Shown here piece after piece: positions 26,803-34,211 of a stretch of DNA of 64,000 bases. Source of the stretch: Streptomyces sp. NBS 14/10 (GTDB taxonomy: Bacteria > Actinomycetota > Actinomycetes > Streptomycetales > Streptomycetaceae). The notes beneath the pieces are model-generated. The model was not told the DNA's origin, did not search any database, and worked only from the letters and a program-made list of their open reading frames with translations. The stretch lies in assembly GCF_002224125.1 (NCBI RefSeq), contig NZ_NCSM01000020.1:49796-113795 (forward strand), written 5' to 3'. A program made the translations under genes and the position numbers. Numbering within the stretch: the stretch's first letter is position 1; each line of letters opens with the position of its first letter.

Positions 26803-27836
26803 CGCCGTCCGGCACGGCACACTTCGTGGTGGAGGCAGGGGGGTCCACCACCCGCGTCAGTCTCCGCACGGCCTCCGACAACCGCTTCCACCGCAACTGG
26901 GCCTCTGTCAACCCTGCCTCCGTCGGGCACGAGACCGCGACCTCCAGGTGGGCCGAGATTCTCTCGTGGGTCGCTGAACACGGAACGAATGCAACGGGCT
27001 GGATCGCCAGCGCATCGGTAGCACCAGGGCTTGTCGAGCAGGTCGTGGCGACACTGAAACTGGCCTCAACCCATACTGGGCTTGAGGCAACGCTCGTGCT
27101 ATCCAACGACATCCTTCCGCTGTTGCTCGCTCCTCCAGTCGCGGGCCGCGGCATCGCCCTGATAGCCGGCACAGGAAGTGGGTGTGTAGCGCGGGACGGG
27201 CGAGATACCGTCCATATCGGCGGATACGAATACGTGCTGTCCGACGATGGATCCGGCTACTGGATCGGCTTGCGAGGCCTGCGTGCCGCCTCTCGAGCCA
27301 TGGACGGAATCGGGCCCGCAACACAACTCGTCCGACAGGCAGTTGAGTTCGGTGGCTGCGAGATTCCCTCGCTGGGCCGACGCCTGGCACAATCTGGCGA
27401 AGTCAAGAACCAGGTGGCTGCGTTCGCCAATCGCGTGATCGCCACCGCCGCAGCAGAGGACGCTGTATCAGCTGCCATCACTTCCGAGTCCATCGAACGC
27501 CTCGTAGCCATGGTATCCGCAGCACACCAACGACTGGACGGCGCACCTGCTCCACTGGCCGTGGTCGGCTCACTGGCCCACGAGTCAGCCTATTTCCGGC
27601 GCCAGCTCCTCAGCCGACTATCCGCCTGCTGCCCTGACCTGACACCGATCGTCATGCCTGACGGCCTGGGCTGTACTTGGCAGTTGCTGGAAGACCACAT
27701 TGAACAACTATCAGCGGTGACCGCCATCGACGTACACGACGAGGTACTCCGGGTTGTAAGTATCGCCCCATCCATCGATGCCACGGCCCGACACACAGCT
27801 GAAGTCGGCACATCGACCATCGGAGAGAGCCTATGA
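26799..27836 (+). CDS. N-acetylglucosamine-kinase-like sugar kinase (BadF/BadG/BcrA/BcrD ATPase fold)
   Basis: The 345-residue protein starts at GTG 26799 within the cyclase stop. The ASKHA ATPase signature is visible as FVVEAGGSTTRVSL (phosphate-1), LIAGTGSGCVARDG (phosphate-2), SDDGSGYWIGLRGL and LAVVGSLAHES (adenosine). The best family match is eukaryotic-type GlcNAc or glucosamine kinase. Coupled to a cyclase and an oxidoreductase, it may phosphorylate a cyclitol, as ValC and AcbM do in aminocyclitol pathways (those belong to other kinase families). The stop overlaps the next start (ATGA at 27833-27836). Confidence 0.8.
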   Translation: MTPSGTAHFVVEAGGSTTRVSLRTASDNRFHRNWASVNPASVGHETATSRWAEILSWVAEHGTNATGWIASASVAPGLVEQVVATLKLASTHTGLEATLVLSNDILPLLLAPPVAGRGIALIAGTGSGCVARDGRDTVHIGGYEYVLSDDGSGYWIGLRGLRAASRAMDGIGPATQLVRQAVEFGGCEIPSLGRRLAQSGEVKNQVAAFANRVIATAAAEDAVSAAITSESIERLVAMVSAAHQRLDGAPAPLAVVGSLAHESAYFRRQLLSRLSACCPDLTPIVMPDGLGCTWQLLEDHIEQLSAVTAIDVHDEVLRVVSIAPSIDATARHTAEVGTSTIGESL

Positions 27837-28831
27837 TCCCGGCAGATTCAGCGGAAACCGCTGACACCGTACGATGGGGCCTACTCGGTGCGGCGCGGAT
27901 CGCCGAGAACTACGTGCTGCCCGCCATCCAGCGCATCCCCGGCTCCAGGTTGCACGCGGTCAGCAGTCGGAGACGAGACGCCGCACAACGACTGGCCCAC
28001 ACATTCCACGCGCCTCGCGCATACGACTCGTACGCACGTCTGCTCGACGACCCGGACGTGGACGCAGTGTATATCGCGCTACCAAACGCGCTACACGCCT
28101 CTTGGACACAGTCCGCGCTGGCCGCCGGGAAACACGTTCTGTGTGAGAAACCGATGGCCACGTCGGTCTCCGACCTGGACAAGATCGACGCCGCAGCACA
28201 GGCATCTGGCCAACTGGTAGCTGAGGCGTTCATGTACCGCCACCACCCCCAGTTCACCCGGCTCCTCGAACTGGTCGCCAGCGGTGCGATCGGCACCGTG
28301 TACGCGGTCCGTGGCGCACTCTCCTTCTGTCTAGACGACACGGAAGCGGATATTCGCATGGCACCTGAGCTCGGCGGGGGAGCCATCCTGGATTTGGGCT
28401 GCTACATCATTGACGCGTGTGTCGCCATCTATGGAGATCCGCCATGTGCAGGTGGAGGCACGATACTCCGTGGCCCCACCGGGGTCGATGTCCATGCGGC
28501 CGGAACACTTGAGTTCCCAGGCGGACGCACCGGCACTGTGGAAGCGAGTTTCCGACTCCCCTGGCTTGAGTCACGACTCCAGGTGTGCGGCGACAAGGGA
28601 AGTTTAATCCTCCCGCACGCCTTCAACCCCGGCACCGCCCCCACCGAGCTCATCGACATCTCCTTGGGCAAGGAGCCCCGAGTCGATCCCTTCCCAGGTG
28701 TGGACATGTACGAGCGCACGGTCAGCGAGTTCGCTAACGCCATCCGCGGAAGGTCTCACCTGGCGAGAAGCCTGAGTGAGTCCCGCGCCGTGCAGGTTGG
28801 AGTCGCCCAGCTGCTGGCTTCCGCAGCGTGA
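27833..28831 (+). CDS. Gfo/Idh/MocA-family oxidoreductase, second copy in the cluster
   Basis: The 332-residue protein has Rossmann motif GLLGAARIAENYV, AVSSRRRDAA, the family lysine in LCEKPMATS near residue 105 and MYRHHPQ. A C-terminal half with GGGAILDLGCYIID matches the family's cofactor and substrate lobe. Its N-terminal GAARIA replaces the usual GxGxxA. It resembles sugar or trans-dihydrodiol-type dehydrogenases of the family more than the 18091 copy. It probably redoxes one hydroxyl of the cyclase product or a sugar phosphate such as glucose-6-phosphate (NtdC precedent). Confidence 0.83.
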   Translation: MIPADSAETADTVRWGLLGAARIAENYVLPAIQRIPGSRLHAVSSRRRDAAQRLAHTFHAPRAYDSYARLLDDPDVDAVYIALPNALHASWTQSALAAGKHVLCEKPMATSVSDLDKIDAAAQASGQLVAEAFMYRHHPQFTRLLELVASGAIGTVYAVRGALSFCLDDTEADIRMAPELGGGAILDLGCYIIDACVAIYGDPPCAGGGTILRGPTGVDVHAAGTLEFPGGRTGTVEASFRLPWLESRLQVCGDKGSLILPHAFNPGTAPTELIDISLGKEPRVDPFPGVDMYERTVSEFANAIRGRSHLARSLSESRAVQVGVAQLLASAA

Positions 28832-28871
28832 ATTTCCAATCAGTGGATTGCCTGACATTGAAGGAGACGCC

Positions 28872-29942
28872 ATGACAACGGCACCTGTGCCCGGCGGCCT
28901 GTCCGTCATTGTGCCCACGAAAGGGAGAGTCGCACTGGTGGCACGCGCACTGGACTCACTTCATGTCGCCGCGCGCCATGCGGGAAGCGGGATGGAATGG
29001 GAGGTGATCCTGGTAGACGACTCGGTGGAGCCAGCCGCCGAGCAACTGCGATCACTGTGCCGTGGACGCAACCGTGCCCGCTACATCCGCGGACCAGCCA
29101 ATGTGGGGGCGAAGCGCAACCGTGGTGCTGAACAGGCTCAGTTCGACAGACTGATATTCCTCGATTCCGACTGCTCCGTCGACAAGGGTTTCCTCGCGGG
29201 GCATCGTGATGCCGCTGCGTTGCGGACCGGTCCCTCGGGCCGCCCTGTGGGAGCCGTGGCCGGACCGGTTGTTATGGCTGATGACGCCCATTCCTGGCGA
29301 ACCCGGCTCGCCGACTACTCCCCGTTGTTCAACGCACCCTTCGACTGGCCAGCGCGTTACTCGGAGGTGTATTGGGCCTGCACGGCAAATCTGGCTGTAC
29401 CTCGGAACGTCTTCGAGTCGATCGGAGGATTCGACGAGCAGCCATTCACCGTCGTCGGCGGAGAAGATGTCGACTTCTGCCTGCGCCTACAAGACGCAAA
29501 GTACGCTATCTGCTGCCAACCCACCGCAGTGGCTGTGCACACCAGAACGCTGTGCACCAGTTTCCGCGAAATGGCAGCCAAGATGCTGTTGTACGGCCGC
29601 AGCTCCGTCTACAACAGCACGCGCCATCCGCATCATAGCGAGTTCCACCCGAACCCGTCCGTGCTGCTTCCCGCCGCAGTCCTGGCCGCCCCCTGGCGAA
29701 AGGCACGAAGGGCGGTCGGCGCTGCTGCGCTGGGTTGGTTCACTCTGCACACGGCAGCCCATATCCGACGAACCGGTGGCTCCCCACTCGCGGTCGGCGC
29801 AACCGCTCTCGACTGGATCTTCGACCTAGGGCTGGCCACGGAGGCCATCAGGAGGACGTCGCCGGCTCTGGCCCTGCGGCGGTTCCGCTACTTCGACAAC
29901 AGCCGCTACATCTCACGAGATGAGGTAGACCATGAGGTCTGA
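28872..29942 (+). CDS. Family 2 glycosyltransferase, paralogue of the gene at 19916
   Basis: ATG 28872 follows AAGGAG at 5 bases and gives 356 residues. SVIVPTKGRVALV, EVILVDDS, NVGAKRNRG, IFLDSDC, GRPVGAVAGP and TVVGGEDVDFCLRL show a GT-A glycosyltransferase nearly parallel in motif order to the 19916 gene. A hydrophobic C-terminal stretch (VLLPAAVLAAPW) could be membrane-associated. Its end overlaps the radical SAM gene by 11 bases, suggesting that the two act consecutively. Confidence 0.86.
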   Translation: MTTAPVPGGLSVIVPTKGRVALVARALDSLHVAARHAGSGMEWEVILVDDSVEPAAEQLRSLCRGRNRARYIRGPANVGAKRNRGAEQAQFDRLIFLDSDCSVDKGFLAGHRDAAALRTGPSGRPVGAVAGPVVMADDAHSWRTRLADYSPLFNAPFDWPARYSEVYWACTANLAVPRNVFESIGGFDEQPFTVVGGEDVDFCLRLQDAKYAICCQPTAVAVHTRTLCTSFREMAAKMLLYGRSSVYNSTRHPHHSEFHPNPSVLLPAAVLAAPWRKARRAVGAAALGWFTLHTAAHIRRTGGSPLAVGATALDWIFDLGLATEAIRRTSPALALRRFRYFDNSRYISRDEVDHEV

Positions 29943-31206
29943 CGACCAACTGCTCCAGATGCCCATCGAGCCGTTTGAGATGACAGAACGGCGGAGGAAG
30001 AACCAGGTACTGAACATCGAAGAGTACCGCAACGGCGCCCTGCATTTATCGAGCAAGCCCCTTGCACTGTTCGTCGAACTCACACAGAACTGCAACCTGC
30101 AGTGCCCCATGTGCCGATTCGGTGAGAAGTATCGAACCGAATGGAACATGTCCGAGGAAATCTTCGACAAACTGGCAGATGAGCTGTTCCCCTTTGCTCA
30201 CCTTGTAGATGTTCGAGGGTGGGGTGAAAGCACCATGCTCCCGGACTTCGGCAAGTTTGTCGCACGCGCTCTGAACCATCGAGTGCGACTTCTCCTGGTG
30301 ACCAACGGTCAGATCAACCGACGTCCGGTCTGGGACATTATGATGCGGGCACACGGTATGGTGACCGTCTCCTGTGACGCGGCAACGCCTGAGCTATTCG
30401 CCAAACTTCGTGCAGGGGGCACCATCACCCGGCTGACCCGGACCGTGCGCAGCATCGTGGAAGCCCGGGAGCGTTACAGCGCGCCGCGGGACCACGTGCG
30501 GTTCAACGTCGTCTCTAGTATGGACAACCTGGACGACCTGGTGAATATCATCGACCTAGCGGCCCGCCTCGAAGTCTCCACTGTCGTCATACACCCTCTG
30601 GTCGCACACTTCGCAGATCCATCTCATCTGCGTCATGACCTCGACCGCACGGAGCGCGCCTACGCCGATGCCGCCGAGCGAGGACGGCGCGAGGGAGTGG
30701 TTGTACAGCTCGGGGCCGCGCCCGACCCCTCGCTTGCTCTCCCAGAAATGGTTCGCAGGCCGGCCTGTATGCATCCCTGGAGCTACGCTTATGTGCGCTA
30801 TGACGGCTCCGTTGGTTTCTGTGACCACCTAATCGGCAGCGATGAATACGCGCTTGGTTCACTTCGCGACAGCAGTTTCGAGGAGATCTGGAACGGCGAA
30901 GCATGGCAGCAGCTACGAAGGGCTCATCTGTCCGGTGATATACCCGACAAGTTCGCTCCTTGCCGCTACACTTATGCCCAGCGATACGTGGACTTCGAGC
31001 ATATGGTGCACCCCGACCGGGCAGCAGGTCTAGTGAGCAGTGCGACACACCAGAGCATCACCTTTCGTCGGGATCCCCAGCTAGTGCCAGCGGTTCCATG
31101 GATCCCGGCGATGGCCGAAGGTGAGGCCGGCCAGTATCAGGGAGAGGTTCTTATCCCCGCAGAGTCGCTAGTGGAGCGTGCTCGCGGCACACGGCCGGCC
31201 ACGTAA
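29932..31206 (+). CDS. Radical SAM enzyme with C-terminal SPASM/twitch-type Cys cluster
   Basis: The 424-residue protein has the [4Fe-4S]-SAM motif C54-x3-C58-x2-C61 (NCNLQCPMC) and a GGE-like segment (VRGWGEST). A C-terminal cysteine set (RRPACMHPW, VGFCDHL, FAPCRYT) probably binds an auxiliary Fe-S cluster. SPASM/twitch enzymes include BtrN (DOIA dehydrogenase), NeoN and HygY (epimerases of aminoglycosides). A radical dehydrogenation or C-H epimerisation of a cyclitol or sugar is therefore a reasonable inference. A TTA codon is at 30046-30048 (codon 39). It is the last gene of the six-gene operon. Confidence 0.85.
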   Translation: MRSDDQLLQMPIEPFEMTERRRKNQVLNIEEYRNGALHLSSKPLALFVELTQNCNLQCPMCRFGEKYRTEWNMSEEIFDKLADELFPFAHLVDVRGWGESTMLPDFGKFVARALNHRVRLLLVTNGQINRRPVWDIMMRAHGMVTVSCDAATPELFAKLRAGGTITRLTRTVRSIVEARERYSAPRDHVRFNVVSSMDNLDDLVNIIDLAARLEVSTVVIHPLVAHFADPSHLRHDLDRTERAYADAAERGRREGVVVQLGAAPDPSLALPEMVRRPACMHPWSYAYVRYDGSVGFCDHLIGSDEYALGSLRDSSFEEIWNGEAWQQLRRAHLSGDIPDKFAPCRYTYAQRYVDFEHMVHPDRAAGLVSSATHQSITFRRDPQLVPAVPWIPAMAEGEAGQYQGEVLIPAESLVERARGTRPAT

Positions 31207-31553
31207 AAACTCCTCGCAGAACGGCCTGTTGCGGCCTGACAGCCAGCCCCGGTGATAAAAGGCTTCACGTATGACCCAGCATGAGGATGCTTTGCTGCCT
31301 TGTCGGTCAGGTGCAAGCGCCGCTCGCGGAACTAACCGCCCACTCCAAGAAGAGTCGTAATCTCGCCAGATCCTGACTACCAGATCGAAAGGGGCCAACC
31401 CTCTCAACACTTCGTGCTGGCTGCGCGCTTAGAGGGAGCCGAGACCACTCACGAGACCAGAAATCGAATCCGGGCGTCGATCGAACTCGGTAAGAAATGA
31501 GTTCCCCGGTATGACGGGAAGACCTACATTGCGGCACCTGACGAGGGGATGTC
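31207..31553. other. Intergenic region before the LicD gene
   Basis: The 347 bases hold no convincing gene. The gap suggests a separate promoter for the LicD block. No sequence close to the promoter consensus stood out. Confidence 0.4.
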
Positions 31554-32225
31554 ATGGAGCGTCGAGTGAATACAGAAATTCCGTTTGCCAAAACGGACCA
31601 GTGGGTTGTCGACCAGGTCTACGAGTCGCTGGAAATGGCCGATGGCCTCCTACGAATATTGGACATCCCATACACAATAAGTGGTGGCACGCTCCTGGGA
31701 GCTATGCGCCACAAAGGGCTTATCCCATGGGATGACGACGGCGACATGGACATTCTAGGGGATTATGTTCCCCGGATACGTAGAGCGGCTCCTGAGTACT
31801 TACGTACGCGCGGTTTCGGTATTGCACGCGGTGGTTTTGGAAACTTTAAGGTCTTCTCTCTGAGGGGTCGTCAGACATTGACCGACGGCAGGGCATTCTA
31901 TCCTTCCGTGGACATCTTTCCACTGAAGAGGAATACGGATGGCCGCCTCGTCCATGCCCACGACGGGGCCGCTGCCTACTGGCCGACGCATTGTTACCTG
32001 CCGGGCGAGCTAGATAGCCTGATCGAATATAACTTCGGCCCTTTGCGGCTTTCCGGGATATCACGCGTCGCTAGTACTCGTTACCTGAATGACATGTACG
32101 GCAAAGGGTGGCCTACCGAAGCCTACCTGATTGGAGACCACGTGGCTCACATGAATGTACAGCGAAAATCGGTTGGGCTTTCCAATTATGACTGCAGTTG
32201 GCCTAGCCGACCCAAGTCGAGCTGA
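31554..32225 (+). CDS. LicD-family phosphotransferase
   Basis: The 223-residue protein starts at ATG 31554 behind GAGGGG. The LicD hallmark spans residues 44-66: SGGTLLGAMRHKG followed by LIPWDDDGDMDI with the catalytic Asp cluster. LicD-fold enzymes move a phospho-alcohol from a CDP carrier to a glycan. LicD itself uses CDP-choline, and the human homologues fukutin and FKRP use CDP-ribitol. The next gene resembles a CDP-ribitol synthase, which favours ribitol-phosphate as the group transferred. A TTA codon is at 31800-31802. GC is visibly lower than in the upstream operon. Confidence 0.85.
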   Translation: MERRVNTEIPFAKTDQWVVDQVYESLEMADGLLRILDIPYTISGGTLLGAMRHKGLIPWDDDGDMDILGDYVPRIRRAAPEYLRTRGFGIARGGFGNFKVFSLRGRQTLTDGRAFYPSVDIFPLKRNTDGRLVHAHDGAAAYWPTHCYLPGELDSLIEYNFGPLRLSGISRVASTRYLNDMYGKGWPTEAYLIGDHVAHMNVQRKSVGLSNYDCSWPSRPKSS

Positions 32226-32380
32226 GAGCACACAGGCTCTGAGCGGAGTAATCCCGGAAACGATGGTGTCGAGACGGAAAGAGAGAGCAAGCCTAGTTGT
32301 GAGCTGGCGCACTCTGGTATCCGTATCTTCCTTGTATCTCACAGACAACCGTTCCGTCTGACCTCAGCAAAGGAGTCCCG

Positions 32381-33835
32381 ATGCCTATTCTTGTCCGCGG
32401 TACTCGCACTGTAGCTGTCGTGCTTGCCGGGGGCGCCGGGACACGCATCGGGCTGACAGTTCCCAAGCAACTTGTGAGAATTGCGGGAAAGTTGATCATA
32501 GAACACACGCTGGAGGTATTCGAGAAATCCGAGGAAATCGACGACATTTTCGTCATCATGAATCATGATTTCCTTCGCGATGTCCAGAAGATTATCGAGC
32601 GGATGAGGCTGGCCAAGGTTCGCAAGGTCATCCCGGGCGGCTCCACACGGAGTGAGAGCACACAACTCGCGATCGATGCCTTAGGCGAGGAATTCGCGGC
32701 GGAACTGGACGTCAATGTCCTCTTCCATGATGCCGTTCGCCCCTTGCTGTCGCAGCGGGTGATCACAGATTGTGTCAACGCGCTGGCCAAGTACGAAGCA
32801 GTAGACGTAGCAATTCCGTCCGCGGATACCATCATCGTCACCCGCACGCACGGCGACGAGGGAGAATTCATCTCGGAAATTCCGGACCGAAGCAGGCTGC
32901 GCCGCGGGCAAACCCCCCAAGCTTTCAAGCTGTCGACGATCAAGCGGGCGTATCAGATTGCAGAGGCCGACCCCAACTTCCAGGCCACTGACGACTGCAC
33001 AGTGGTCCTCCGCTACCTTCCCGACGTGCCGATACACGTCGTGCGCGGTGACGAGCAGAATATGAAGGTGACGCACCCTATCGATATCTTCATCGCGGAC
33101 AAGCTTTTCCAACTTGGGTCACACATGGCACCTGCGTCGCTGGATGACGATACCTATTCCTCATTGCTGTCCGGAAAGGTCATGGTGATCTTCGGCGCCA
33201 GTCAGGGGATCGGCGCGGACATCGCTTCCCTTGCCGAGGGCTACGGCGCCAAGGTTTTCGCGTACAGTCGCTCCAGCACCGGGACTCACATCGAGATACG
33301 CCAGCGCGTGGAAGAGGCGCTCGCTGACGCATATGAGACGGCCAATCGCATCGATTTCGTGGTCAACACGGCCGGCATCCTCCCCATCGGCAACTTGACG
33401 GAGACGGATAGCGAGACGATCCAGCAAGTTACGCTCGTGAACTACCTAGGACCGGTAGAGATTGCTCGACTCTCACACAAGTACCTCGCACAGACCCGAG
33501 GACAGCTGCTCTTATACACCTCGAGCAGCTATACCCGTGGGCGGGCCCAGTACAGTCTATATTCGTCTGCGAAGGCAGCGACCGTCAACCTTATGCAGGC
33601 ATTGTCGGATGAATGGGCCAAGGACCACATTCGCATTAACTGCATCAATCCGGAACGTACAAGAACTCCGATGCGGTTGCGAGCGTTTGGTGACGAGCCC
33701 GATGAGTCGCTGCTCACCTCGGAGGCCGTCGCCCAGTTATCGATCGACGTGTTGCTCTCTTCCTTGACTGGCCATGTGATCGACGTCCGCAGGCAGGATC
33801 CGATGAACCAGAAAACGAAAGCCTTTTCGCCTTAA
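32381..33835 (+). CDS. Bifunctional cytidylyltransferase / SDR, CDP-ribitol synthase-like (Acs1/Bcs1 type)
   Basis: The 484-residue protein starts at ATG 32381 behind AAGGAG. Residues 11-240 are an IspD/TarI-type cytidylyltransferase (VVLAGGAGTRIG, VPKQL, LFHDAVRPLL, RGQTPQAFK, ATDDCTVV). From about residue 265 there is a classical SDR reductase (VIFGASQGIGADI, NTAGILP, catalytic YSLYSSAKAA, NCINPERTRTP). Haemophilus Acs1/Bcs1 has this order and about this length; it reduces ribulose-5-phosphate and then makes CDP-ribitol. By inference this protein makes CDP-ribitol or a related CDP-polyol for LicD. TTA codons are at 32681-32683 and two further sites (LLLYT, AQLSI). Confidence 0.87.
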   Translation: MPILVRGTRTVAVVLAGGAGTRIGLTVPKQLVRIAGKLIIEHTLEVFEKSEEIDDIFVIMNHDFLRDVQKIIERMRLAKVRKVIPGGSTRSESTQLAIDALGEEFAAELDVNVLFHDAVRPLLSQRVITDCVNALAKYEAVDVAIPSADTIIVTRTHGDEGEFISEIPDRSRLRRGQTPQAFKLSTIKRAYQIAEADPNFQATDDCTVVLRYLPDVPIHVVRGDEQNMKVTHPIDIFIADKLFQLGSHMAPASLDDDTYSSLLSGKVMVIFGASQGIGADIASLAEGYGAKVFAYSRSSTGTHIEIRQRVEEALADAYETANRIDFVVNTAGILPIGNLTETDSETIQQVTLVNYLGPVEIARLSHKYLAQTRGQLLLYTSSSYTRGRAQYSLYSSAKAATVNLMQALSDEWAKDHIRINCINPERTRTPMRLRAFGDEPDESLLTSEAVAQLSIDVLLSSLTGHVIDVRRQDPMNQKTKAFSP

Positions 33836-34092
33836 TGGCGATTGGATGTAGATGGAAAGAGGCAATGAACCGGACCACCGAGAAACGGTACATGTTTCAG
33901 ACCCGCCTGGATCCGGCCGTGCGCCAATTCAGGCTGTGGGACACTAGCGATCTGATGCATCCCGATGTCACTGCAGAACTATCTCAGAAATTTCCGTGGT
34001 ATGAATACGCTGATGGTCGATTCGAAATCATCAACCGTGTCAAACTGTGGCGTACCTTAACGGGAGACAACGCGTATGATATAGACTTTTAG
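33835..34092 (+). CDS. Small hypothetical protein coupled to the CDP-polyol synthase
   Basis: The reading frame of 85 residues (75 from the internal ATG 33865, which is preceded by GGAAAGAGG) begins in a TAATG overlap with the previous stop. The sequence is charged and aromatic (RFEIINRVKLWRTL, KFPWYEYADG), without membrane segments or Cys motifs. A TTA codon occurs in WRTLTG. I do not recognise a family. Position between the CDP-polyol gene and the APH-like gene suggests membership of the same transcription unit. Confidence 0.6.
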   Translation: MAIGCRWKEAMNRTTEKRYMFQTRLDPAVRQFRLWDTSDLMHPDVTAELSQKFPWYEYADGRFEIINRVKLWRTLTGDNAYDIDF

Positions 34093-34211
34093 CTGAGTCG
34101 CATGGAGAATCGGCCGACACAGATTGCCTAACCGGTCGACCATGGCTAAGCTGGTGCTCGATGCACTCCTCCGAATATCGTTGACATCAATCAAATAACG
34201 GACAGGCCAGA

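Noticed and set aside
31554..32225. LicD as a phosphocholine transferase
   Set aside because: No choline kinase/CCT-type partner such as LicA/LicC is present; the neighbouring cytidylyltransferase is fused to a reductase, which fits a polyol better than choline.
34177..34211. Promoter TTGACA just before the APH-like gene
   Set aside because: No acceptable -10 element lies 16-19 bases downstream before the start codon.
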